Both the position numbers and the translations under genes were made by a program. A DNA stretch of 64,000 bases from Bradysia coprophila (taxonomy: Eukaryota; Arthropoda; Insecta; Diptera; Sciaridae): the NCBI RefSeq assembly GCF_014529535.1, contig NW_023503592.1:1549248-1613247 (forward strand), in the 5' to 3' direction. Below the pieces are notes generated by a model, which saw nothing but the letters and a program-made list of their open reading frames with translations, was not told where the DNA came from and ran no database searches. Shown in pieces: positions 36,601 to 46,558 of the stretch; the first letter of the stretch is position 1; each line of letters begins with the position of its first letter.

Positions 36601-37526
36601 TTTTATCAACCGAAATATTACTATCGCTTCCTTTTCTTGGTGGAAATGCAGTTCATTTACCAACGCCTGTGTGCTTTTTTGATTCTCCTGTTCCCATTTG
36701 TTGACTATATCTTTGCAATCATCGCAAATGATTTGTTGTGGGGGTCGACACAGCTTGTGGTTACCATATGAGCGAAAACGAACAAATTTCCAGATTCCAT
36801 TCAGTATTTGTAAAATTTCTGCCTTCTGGACACATACAATTGGTTGCATCGCAATTCAAATAGTAGTATTCGATGTCTATGCAGTCGTGTGTCGTTTCCC
36901 ACAGTGCTTGAAGAAGAGAATAGAAACTGTTGAGGGCCTCTAGGACACTCGAATATTTTTCAATTTTACCGTTCGGAAACAAAAATGCCAAGGGGGCGTA
37001 CAAGCGCGGCGTAATTTTATCACGCATTTTTGGCACATGAACGAGCATCCGGCATTCAGGGCGTATGATCTCAAACATTGTTGATGGAACCAATATCCAC
37101 AACAACATGGTATCGTTGTTACCTGAAAAGTATTATTTGGTTTTGGTTTAGTGATAAAGTATTTGGTCTACGGATGATTAAAAGGCAGAGAACGAAATAG
37201 CTTACCGGATGATAGGTCTCAATGCCTTCACGACATATAAAACAGACGACGATCTGTAAGAACTCAAAACTTTCTGAAAACAACGAAAACAGAAATAAAA
37301 ACGAAATTTCCTTGCTGCTGATTGATTTAATAAAAAATGTCATTAATAAATAACTCACCAGGCAAAATGCATGAACGTAAAATTCACCGTTGGACAAAAT
37401 TTCTCCAAAATTCATTTCATCTATATCTGACGATTTGCAGATCGAGCACCGTCCATTTTTACCAAAACTTTTTTCGACGGACAGTTTTTTTTTTATGAAT
37501 TTATGACTGGAACAGCGGGTACCAAT
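36600..37526 (-). pseudogene. PHF7/G2E3-like PHD-finger gene, degraded
   Basis: Minus-strand pieces match an extended PHD/RING protein of the PHF7/G2E3 group. RCSICKSSDIDEMNFGE with FYVHAFCL is encoded up to a donor at 37359. VVCFICREGIETYHP lies on exon 37206-37273. PCCCGYWFHQQCLRSYALNA with FMCQKC is encoded downstream of an acceptor at 37122. CDATNCMCPEGRNFTNTEWN and GNHKLCRPPQQIICDDC follow. Splice sites are well formed, but the third exon needs at least two frame changes to follow the family, and the N terminus is cut off next to a hAT-like terminus at 37527. I call it a pseudogene. A sequencing error cannot be excluded. Family members are chromatin or ubiquitin-ligase proteins, often testis-expressed in flies. 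Confidence 0.65.
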
Positions 37527-37690
37527 TAGAGGTGTGCGCCGGTCAACTTTCGGCGGCGGCTGTAAACATTTTTCATAGTATCGGCGGCGGCGTGAATCGA
37601 CTGAAGTTTTTTTTTCGGCGGCTCGCTTCGGCGTAATACAATTTTTAACCGGCGGCGGCGGCGCTTTTCCGCGCAAAAATCGGCGTTATA
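37527..37690. mobile_element. hAT-like MITE relative, GGC-rich
   Basis: It starts TAGAGGTGTGCGCCGGTC, as does the element at 24711. It then runs through repeated CGGCGGCGG motifs. The right end is not clear and the boundary is approximate. Confidence 0.55.
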
Positions 37691-38419
37691 TGGCGAATCG
37701 TTATTACTTTTCGGAAAAGTTTTTTCGCTTCACTCTAGATTTATAATATTTCATTTGAAGACCATTCCTAAATATTCAATTTCTTGTTTAGACGAAAAGC
37801 GGTTCAAGACATTCTCAGTGAAACTAATACCTCAGAAACCATTTTTTATTTCATCTTGTTGTTACTCAAATTTCAAATAGCTGTTACCAGAAAAATTGGA
37901 CATACAAACGGAAGTACTTATTGACTTTCTATTAAACTTTATGTAAAAAGACTACCAATGTTCCACTAGTTTCAAGTTCTCAAAATCCAAAATGTACATA
38001 AAGTATACGAAAAAGTCTCGATTTTCCAATCAGCTACATACCAGCCGAAACTCAAACTTATTTTGACAGATTTTTCGAAATCTTCACTAGTTTCAAACTT
38101 TTCCATGGTCAATAAAGAAGAAAGTTGAAAAATCTGACAGATATTAATTGGTGATATAGAATTACCAAAATATTATCTTCTCTTTTTATCAACATCAACG
38201 TATACGAGCGCAGCGAAGGAGTTGACTTTACACGCGAGTCCATTTTTCACAAGATACCATCACTTATACTTTATAAGTTATACAGATTTTTCGAATCATT
38301 AGTCAAGTATTAGTTGTCTACCATGCGTTCTCATTTTGGACACATGCAATATGTTCGTTTTCCTCACTCAATTCTATTGTGTTTTTTGATAAAATAGTAC
38401 ATTACTATGCAAGGGAAGT
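37691..38419. other. intergenic, nothing recognised
   Basis: AT-rich sequence without recognisable gene, tandem repeat or clean inverted ends. Confidence 0.4.
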
Positions 38420-38508
38420 AAAGTGATATCTCGTATCCAGATGAGAAAAAGTATCCGAGGGCGGCAGCCCGAGGTACTTTTACTCATCGTGATACGAGAT
38501 ATCACTTT
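38420..38508. repeat. GATATCTCGTATC hairpin, copy 2
   Basis: Arms of about 42 bp (GTGATATCTCGTATCCAGAT and its inverse) pair as in the copy at 10551-10649. The flank TAGTACATTACTAT is shared with that copy in inverse orientation. Confidence 0.85.
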
Positions 38509-38736
38509 ATTTTCCGTGTGTAGTACGACGTTTTATTATGCGAGTGATGTAAAGGTTATTGCCTATACATGTAATAGCCTTATTACATGCACCAGCATAG
38601 TAAATTTATTTTTTCTCGTACTTAGTGAAACAAATTCATTCCCAATTACCTCTACTTTGCGCCGAAAAATGGACGAGTAGAACAAAGTTGCTGAACATTG
38701 TTTTTGGGTAAGATGCAACGCGGGCTTGTTGGGAGG

Positions 38737-39463
38737 GCTCAAAGGTCGTTACTCGGCCCTAAGTGTTTTTTGCACATAAATCGAGTAAATCTCATCCGAT
38801 TTTGCTAGATTTAGTTTTTTATGGAAGGTAATTGAATACCGAAAATAACGCGGCGAAAAAAGTTTCAAATTTGGGCCCTTGGACTAAGGCCGCTACTCGG
38901 CCCTAAGTGTTTTTTGCACATAAATCGAGTAAATCTCATCCGATTTTGCTCGATTTAGTTTTTTATGGAAGGGAATTGAATACCGAAAATAACGTGGCGA
39001 AAAAAGTTTCAAATTTGGGCCCTTGGACTAAGGCCGCTACTCGGCCCTAAGGGTTTTTTGCACATAAATCGAGTAAATCTCATCCGATTTTGCTAGACTT
39101 AGTTTTTTATGGAAGGTAATTGAATATCGAAAATAACGTGGCAAAAAAAGTTTCAAATTTGGGCCCTTGGACTAAGGCCGCCACTCGGCCCTTAGTGTTT
39201 TTTGCACATAAATCGAGTAAATCTCATCCGATTTTGCTAGATTTAGTTTTTTATGGAAGGTAATTGAATACCGAAAATAACGTGGCGAAAAAAGTTTCAA
39301 ATTTGGGCCCTTGGACTAAGGCCGCTACTCGGCCCTAAGTGTTTTTTGCACATAAATCGAGTAAATCTCATCCGATTTTGCTAGATTTAGTTTTTTATGG
39401 AAGGGAATTGAATACCGAAAATAACGTGGCGAAAAAAGTTTCAAATTTGGGCCCTTGGACTAA
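38737..39463. repeat. 144-bp tandem array, five units
   Basis: The phrase GGACTAAGGCCG or its variant recurs at 38881, 39025, 39169, 39313 and 39457, exactly 144 bp apart. Each unit includes TACTCGGCCCTAAGTG, CATAAATCGAGTAAATCTC and GGCGAAAAAAGTTTCAAATT. Units differ at few positions. All frames are interrupted, so it is not coding. Related units are at 52780-53030, 53450-53720, 54470-54984 and 58339-58680. Confidence 0.97.
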
Positions 39464-39480
39464 ATAATAAGATAATTGAA

Positions 39481-39750
39481 ATTGTTGGTTTTATTTGAGA
39501 GGTACTTCGTACGGGCTTTCGTAATTGCGCTATGCGCAATTTTAAAAATGAACACTTTCAGTAAATTTGACCATGCCCAACTTGACTTGCATTTTGGTAA
39601 CAGACGCATTAGAGGGTTGTAGACGTATTAGGGTTCCGGGCGTGTTACGGCTACGGACGTATTATGGTTACGGACGAAATAGGATTACGGATCGTACGGG
39701 GCTAGGTCGCAGCAAACGCTCCGACTGTTCTGATGCCTTGTTTTTTTTTT
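39481..39750. repeat. TCGTACGGGGC-family module
   Basis: It begins GGTACTTCGTACGGGCTTTC, continues with the palindrome AATTGCGCTATGCGCAATT, and ends with GCAAACGCTCCGACTGTTCT. The same order of motifs recurs, in either orientation, at 53029-53400, 58690-58880, 60930-61160 and 61290-61536. It directly follows the 144-bp array, as it does at 58690. Confidence 0.9.
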
Positions 39751-39773
39751 TAAAATGTGATTGAGGTTACGTA

Positions 39774-39897
39774 CAGTCAACGACATCTCAAATGTCTCAC
39801 TGTCAAATTTTTCTGAGAATTTTATTGTGTCATTGCAAATTCACAATGACATTCTCTGAAAAAAATGACAGTGAGACATTTGAGATGTCGTTCACTG
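39774..39897. mobile_element. mariner-like MITE, 124 bp
   Basis: TA dinucleotides flank ends CAGTCAACGACATCTCAAAT and the inverse of CAGTGAACGACATCTCAAAT. The arms of about 40 bp pair almost completely. TA target use fits Tc1/mariner. Confidence 0.85.
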
Positions 39898-39938
39898 TAA
39901 CCAAAATTTTAAAATGACACGCAAATCAATTCGATTGG

Positions 39939-42080
39939 GATGTCAGAACAGCATTCAGTAAAATCGGTAAAGTTCCTTCGTCTTTCGTCATACAAAGTTT
40001 TTCACTTCATGAAATTTCATGCGCCCGCGCCCTTCGAAACTGTCTTGTCATAAAAGTTCAGTGAATGGACATATTTTGATCGAAGTTAATTTGTATCTTT
40101 AATTGTTGTATTGCTGGTCTGGTAATATTGAATTACTAAGCTGTTGTATTGCTTTGGGCAGACCTATGTTGAAAAAAAGTTTTTTGGTAACAATATTTAT
40201 TTATTGTTACTTTGAGTGAAAAGAATTTTGAAGTTAAATCTTCACATTGTTGGGAGTGAGAGATCCAACAAAAAAGTCTATGAGTGACATAGCAAAAAAC
40301 TAAAATTCACACTCCGCAAAATTGTTGGATGTGAGAGATCCAACAATGCTATATGTGGCAGATATAGCGCAAAAACAAAAACAAGTTTTGATCAGATGGC
40401 GAAAAGTGTATGTTGCCAATGCAATCGACGTCTCCAGTTTGTGTCGTGCTGATTTACACATTGTCCTGCCAAGACATAGAGGTGTACTGATGAGGCGTGA
40501 TACGCCGAAATCAGCATCGTTTGTCCTTGTATTCGTCTATTCTTAATGTAAACGGTAAAACGTTTCATTTGAAATGTAAACGGTAACGACGGTAAGGTAA
40601 GCGAGGGTATAGCTGACCGTGCTGGTGTACCTGACCAGCTACATTATTTATCAGTTTTGGAAAATAATTACAAATGAAAATACGCAAATTAACGTTATAA
40701 TTAATCTTTAGAGCCTAAAGATTAATTTTTTCATGAAAATAATGCGATTATTATGTTTACTTATTTGATAAAACCATAAAATGAAACCAGTGCACCATCT
40801 CAGTACAAAGTTGCACATTTCTTAAGAAAATCGTAAGATCGGTGTGGTCTAATTTATGGTTTTTATTGACAAAAGAATTATTAATGGACAAAGTTTTGGT
40901 GTTTTTAGGTAGTAAATAGTTCGACAATTAATATTATTAACATAAATAGCGTCTAAAAGTTAATATTTGATTAATTACATGGTGGTCAAAACATTGCATC
41001 AAAAATATGCCATGTTTGTGTAGTTGACCGCACCAAATTCCGTACATTTTTCTTCATGTGACAAATTCACCTTCCCTGTGCATTGTTGTGTACAAAATGA
41101 TGTGATTAAAATTCGTTGATATTTTGTGTTTTTATGAGTTTTTATCATTGAAATTGGTTAATATCAGTGAATTAAGAGTGAAAATGTGTCGAATAATGCG
41201 AAATTATTGCGAAAAATGTGAAAAATGTCTTAATTTTGTAGCGGTCAACTACTGCAACAATACTGGTCAGGTATAAAAACATCCGTTTTTTAGTGGTCAG
41301 CTACTGCATCATCAAAAACAGTGCTTCAGTAAAATCAGTTTTTTACAATAAAAATTAATTAATTGTCAATATTTCTGATATTCTACGGAATGGGAACATA
41401 TCAAATTAAATTCTGACGAAGGAAAAACTTAGCTTCATCGAAATCATCCTGAGATACTGATGACCAAAGTTGAAAAATTGCTTAGCCGGTCAGCTACTAC
41501 CTCGCTTACCGTAACACGTTTCATTTTTACGTTGAAAAAACTTTTCAACATAGGTCTGTCCAAAGCAATACAACAGCTTAGTAATTAATTTGTATCTTAT
41601 AGAGGCTATACCTTTCTAACGATATCCCACTCAATATATTTCATGTGAGAAAAATCAATTTGTAGACTTGAAAAGGGTCGTGAAGTCCGCCAACTCGATA
41701 ACAGGCTAGATAGTTAGGACACAGATATTGAGTCTGTATACTTTTCATATTTTATTTGGCTTTGATAGAATGAACGTAATTAAAACGTTTTTTTTTAAGA
41801 AAATGAATACCTTCTTTGATTACTCCGTTTACTCTATTTTCGAATTGGTGATTTTACGACAATTTTCAAGTCAACAAACTGATTTTTCTCTCTTGAAATA
41901 TATTGAGTGGAGTATCGGTAGAAAGGTATGACCTCTGACTATAAGATCAAAAAATGTCCACTCACCAAACTTTTGGGACAAAACGGTTTCGAAGGGGAGC
42001 GGGCTCATGAAATTTCATGGAATGAAAAATTTTGTATGGGGAAGTAGCCTGACCGATTTTAGTGAATGCTGTTCTGAGCT
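39939..42080. mobile_element. nested foldback structure, about 2.1 kb
   Basis: Three inverted pairs are nested. The outer pair is near 39939-40040 and 41960-42080 (GAACAGCATTCAGTAAAATC against its inverse). The middle pair is 40131-40185 and 41530-41586 (CAGCTTAGTAATT ends, AACATAGGTCTG). The inner pair is 40596-40619 and 41487-41510 (GGTAAGCGAGG...AGCTGACCG). Repeats of GGTCAGCTACTGC lie inside the inner pair. No transposase is recognised. It reads as stepwise insertion of nonautonomous elements or one foldback element. Confidence 0.7.
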
Positions 42081-42476
42081 CCCAATAGGTCCCTGAACCG
42101 ATGTGCGTTCTTAGTTTTTGTGTGAATTTCGGAAAAACTTCTTTTTTGTTGAGGAAGGGCGTGATGAGGGTCCGTAACAAATTTTTTTTTTAGCAAAAAA
42201 TGAAAATCAGGGTCTGTAGCCCAAACAATATCGAAACCGTAACGCCGATTCCAACCTAGAATCAAGTTCAAACAAGCGACCACGATAGACCGTGTAATTT
42301 TGAACCAATTTCTACAAGTTTGTTGGTAGAAAAAGAAGCGCTTTTCCGCAGGGCCTATTATTTGGGAATCGATTTTGGGAATATTTGGGAATTTTTGGAA
42401 TATTTGAGAATATTTGGGAATTTTTGGTAATATTTAGGAATTAATTCCAAAAAATTGATCCTTTTGAATCCTTTTT

Positions 42477-42584
42477 GCTAAACCGAACTGGTGTGCATAC
42501 GTTATTTTGCACCAGCTGGTCACATACAATTCCAAATGGGACCAGCTGGTGCAAAATAACGTATGCACACCAGTTCGGTTTAGC
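42477..42584. mobile_element. perfect 44-bp hairpin MITE
   Basis: GCTAAACCGAACTGGTGTGC onward to 42520 is inverted without visible mismatch at 42541-42584, leaving a 20-bp loop. The perfect match points to a recent insertion or gene conversion. Confidence 0.9.
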
Positions 42585-42708
42585 GATTGTATATTCTGCC
42601 AAAATGTTAGGTTTCTTTTTTTGTATTGTTATCAACCAGGCTTTATGAATCGTGTCTAAATGCCACTGACATTTAATGTCATCCATCAGATGTTTATTTT
42701 AGAGGGTA

Positions 42709-42931
42709 TTCTTTTGAATTTCGACTGACCGAAATCAGCCCCATTTTTTTCGGAACTTTTCATTTATTTATTTATTTATTTCAGTTTAAATGCGATTATA
42801 AATACAAAAAACATCTGCGTAGCTCTAGTGTGACGAAGTCAATTCGAAAGAGCTACGATTATGGAGTGGTAGTATATAAGAAAGTCCCAGAAAAAATAGC
42901 GCTGATTTCGGTCAGTCGAAATTCAAAAGAA
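42709..42931. mobile_element. MITE with 31-bp inverted ends
   Basis: TTCTTTTGAATTTCGACTGA with CCGAAATCAGC at 42709-42739 is inverted at 42901-42931. It is AT-rich and noncoding inside. Confidence 0.85.
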
Positions 42932-43559
42932 AGCTAAGAGTAACTGTAATTCGAATAAAAAGTTATCATCAAAAATGTATTTCATAGGGGGTCGGAGTGT
43001 AGATTGCTCTTAAATTATTGTAGTGTTGTACTAATGTCGGCTTTGGAGAGACCTACAAGTAGAGTATACGCCCTGGCTGGTGCGAGTACATCGACGAGAA
43101 TTATATCCTTCAGAGCATAATATTTGGGAACCAATTCTCAAAAGTTCACTAAAATTAAAAAAAAAATCCCAATTTTTTTTTTTGCTTGTTCATAGTTTTT
43201 AAACGTTTTTGAACTTTTCCTGATCTTTTACGATCGTTTAATTATAAAAATGCAAATAAAAGAAATTTTTTGGAAACTTTAGGGAATTTTTGGGAATTAA
43301 TTCCCAAAAATTCTAAAAATTCCCTAAATTCCCAAAAATTCCCTAAAATTCCGTAAATTCCCTAAAATTCCAAAAATTCTCAAAAACGATTCCCAAATAT
43401 TAGGCTCTGATTTCCTCTCTGAATTTCTATTGAATATTGTTGTATCAAGAAATTTGTCGAGCGCTTTTCTCCAGTTTTTTGTTGCAACGGTTTTCCGATT
43501 TTTTTTATGAATTTCTTAGTGTCCTCCCTATTAGCCTCACTATTTTGACTATCTCTCAG

Positions 43560-43762
43560 GGAAATAAAAAATTTTGAAATCGGATTTGATTTACTCAAGA
43601 TATCGACGTGACGGACAGACAGACAGACGGACAAAATTTTTATTGCGGATTCGTCATCTATAAACATAGGCAAACACTTTGCCCTTACCGTCTGCTTCGA
43701 ATCCCATCAATTACACACGGCATGGTAATCCTATAAGCCCCTTCGTACTTCGTACGGGGCTA
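43560..43762. repeat. TCGTACGGGGC-family module, partial
   Basis: It contains GATTTACTCAAGATATCGAC, a GACGGACAGACAGACAGACG stretch, GCGGATTCGTCATCTATAAA and CTTCGTACGGGGCT. This is the inverse of the units at 59750-60200. Confidence 0.85.
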
Positions 43763-44384
43763 AAAATTCATGATGCATTGCAAATCTCTCCTCATTTATG
43801 CTTATAACAACTTGGGTATTTCTTATGGATTCCTAATGACGCTTTTCAAACGCATCAGGTATTAACACTCTAACATTTTTCGTTAGTTCCAAGGCAGCTC
43901 ACATCTGTTGGCCAACGAGAATACATTTCCGCTTGCATTTCGACATTAAATTGGTTAAATTCGTTTAATTGTGTTAAATTGGTTTTGATTGAGATCATAA
44001 CCGTTGAACCAATTAAGGTGCAACAGAACAGTGCATTCTACTTAGTTAGAAATTCAAGAAGGTAAATGGAACATTATTTGTTCATTGTTAGTGTTTGACT
44101 TGGTGTTTGATCATTTAAATCAGCTGTGATTCGTTCAAAAAAAGGAAAATTATCCTTTTGTAAACGGAAAGTATATCATGGTACGACCTGTCGTTTAAAT
44201 TGTTTAAAATGTATTGTGCGTCAATTAAAATCTTTCAGTTCTGTAAGTTTTTGACATGCCAGTTACTTATAAGACTAAAATCGCTAGTGCTAATCACATA
44301 GTTTCGTCGTTATTGTTGCTAACAGATCCTTCTCTCAATTGTTTAAAAACAAAATTTAGTCTTACAACACCTCAATGTAAACTA

Positions 44385-46453
44385 AGGTCCCTGACCGTTA
44401 TTTGCGGACGCGAAAATCTGACCATGATTTGCTTATGTAAATTTACATGTAAAACAAATTATACCGCAAATCACGATTCTCTTGGACCTTGATTTGCGGT
44501 ATGATTTGTATAACGTTTTGGAATACCAAATATCGGTCTCTATTGAACTTCATATAAAATACCACAAATCACGGACACCATACCGCCAAGCTCTTCTTCT
44601 TCTTCTTCTTCTTTTTCAGCCTGTTTCTATCCACTGCTGGATGTAGGCCTTTCCAACTTCTTTCCATTTCGTACGATCCATTGCCATTTGCTGCCAGTTT
44701 GTACCTGCAATATTCTTAATTCCGTTTGTCCATCTCTCTGGTGGTCTACCTATAGCTCGTCTTTTATATGGTCGCCAGTTCATGATCTTTTTGGTCCAAC
44801 GTTCGTCTGTCCTTCTTGCAATATGTCCCGCCCAGCTCCATTTCAGAGATGCTATTCTTTCCATGACATCAACGACCCTGGTTTGTTGTCGAATCCATTG
44901 ATTCGTCATTCTGTCTCTGAGTGTTATTCCAAGCATACTCCGTTCCATGGCTCTTTGTGTCACTCTCAATTTATCTTCGGATGCTTTTGTTAAAGTTAAC
45001 GTTTCCGCTCCATAAGTGAGCACTGGAAGGACACAAGTGTCGAAAACTTTGCGTTTCAGACTATTATTCATTTTGCTTTTGAAAATTAGTCTGAGTTTTC
45101 CGAACGCTGCCCATGCAAGACCAATCCTACGTCTTATTTCTGCAGTTTGGTTGTCCAGACCTAACTTCAGTTTATGTCCTAGATATACATAGCTGTCGAC
45201 TCGTTCAATGACAGTGTCACCAATTTTGATTTCTCTATCGTCCCCGATGTTGGTCATGACTTTTGTTTTCGATAAGTTCATCTTGAGGCCAACTTTGCTC
45301 GCCTCTTCACTTAACTGTTGTAGCATAAGCTGAGCCTGACCTAGATTCGCTGCTATCGGTACAATGTCATCAGCGAAGCGGAGATTGCTCAGGTACTCTC
45401 CATTTATCTTTAATCCCATTTTACTCCAGTTTAACTTCCTAAAAATACTCTGCAGAATCGCCGTGAATAATTTCGGTGAAATGGTGTCACCCTGCCTTAC
45501 ACCTCGGCCAATTCTGAATTTCTCCGTGCTCTTATGAAGTTTTATACATGAAGTAGCATTTTTGTACACATATCGAATTGTGTTGGAGTACCTTGAGTCT
45601 ACTCTACATTCGTCTAATGCGTGCAATATCGACCATGTTTCCACTGAATCGAAAGCTTTTTCGAAGTCTATGAATAGCAAGACTATGTCGATGTTGTATT
45701 CACGACACTTCTCCCGCCAAGCTCGATCCAATTAAAATAATAAACTTATTTAAAGAAATTGTGCATTTATTCCCTTGACTGTAAGTCATGGGTTTTATGG
45801 AAACAAATACAACGTACACAACACGTTCACGTTCACTATGATTAAAAATGTATGGAAATGTGATGAAAAAATTTGTTGCACTTTGTTAACACGATAACTG
45901 GAGCAAGGTTCAACCGATTTTCAAAAACTTTTTTTAATCGACGAAGTATTGAAATCCTCAGGTCAAGTTCGAACATGGGCGGTATCGGTTCAACCATCTG
46001 GTGGTAGTTCTCGAAAGAAGCCTTTTCTGCTCTTTGTTAACACGATAACACGAAAATGGGCGGTATCGGTCATTTTTTACTGGGGTACAAAGTTTCGAAG
46101 ATTGCCAGTGAAACTAAACAGAAATAAATCATCAATGAGAGATTTATTAGACCGTTCTAGTAGTTCTTCTAAATGTGTTTTTGTGGCCATCAACATACAA
46201 AATTACATTTCATTGAAATAAATCAATAAATCATTACCAATAAAAATACTATTGAGAAGCTCAGACAAACAGTCAAGGGATCTGACCCACCCAACAGTTG
46301 GGACCTAGTTTATTAATTATTGATTAACTGCTAAGCCAAATGTTCAATCTTCAGAATAAAGTTAGCAACTACTCCTGGATATAAAAGGATTCCAAGAAAA
46401 TGACGCACAAAGTTAAAAATTGTCACAATACCACAAATCACGGTCAGGGACCT
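44385..46453. mobile_element. TA-flanked DNA element with subterminal repeats, carrying a LINE
   Basis: AGGTCCCTGACCGTTATTTG at 44385 is inverted at 46434-46453 (CAAATCACGGTCAGGGACCT), with TA on each outer side. Several CCGCAAATCAC/GTGATTTGCGG motifs sit near the left end, two as a hairpin at 44462-44500. A truncated LINE (44594-45713) is inserted in it. Its right end is about 105 bp upstream of the HypX-like start codon. No transposase is seen. Confidence 0.8.
44594..45713 (-). mobile_element. RTE-type LINE, 5'-truncated, with 11-bp target duplication
   Basis: CCGCCAAGCTC flanks it at 44583-44593 and 45714-45724. The minus strand starts within the reverse transcriptase (KCREYNIDIVLLFIDFEKAF) and stays open to the C terminus QQWIETG at 44616. 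The AAG-repeat tail follows. The match to the intact copy at 54985-58338 is very close. The youth of the insertion is supported by the perfect duplication. Confidence 0.96.
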
Positions 46454-46536
46454 TATATGTAGTGTTCCACTTTTCCTCACAACAATTTTAAACACTATCG
46501 TCTCCGAATAAATGTTGATTGCTCATCAAAGTTTTC

Positions 46537-46551
46537 TTTTCGCCTTTTTTA
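46537..46551 (+). promoter_or_regulatory. possible 3' splice site just before the HypX-like start
   Basis: TTTTCGCCTTTTTTAG followed by GAAACTATGA is a good acceptor with a polypyrimidine tract. If used, the coding exon would be preceded by a noncoding first exon that I cannot locate. This would be a sign of eukaryotic expression. Confidence 0.45.
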
Positions 46552-46558
46552 GGAAACT

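Larger units (their letters stand above)
42349..43409. mobile_element. hAT-like element with GGGAAT repeats and nested MITEs
   Basis: The ends CAGGGCCTATTATTTGGGAA and the inverse of CAGAGCCTAATATTTGGGAA are hAT-type. Strings of TTTGGGAAT follow the left end and ATTCCCAAA-type strings precede the right end, so it is another mirrored repeat array. The 8-bp flanks are not a clean duplication. Two smaller hairpin elements are nested inside at 42477-42584 and 42709-42931. Confidence 0.7.

Noticed and set aside
38737-39463. CRISPR-like array
   Set aside because: The units are head-to-tail 144-bp copies without unique spacers, in a eukaryotic genome.
44688-44993. Plus-strand frame opposite the LINE
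   Set aside because: It is a shadow of the minus-strand reverse transcriptase. The same shadow appears opposite every LINE copy.
45771-46280. Possible nested element with TCCCTTGACTGT ends
   Set aside because: The inverted match is only 12 bp and no target duplication is visible.
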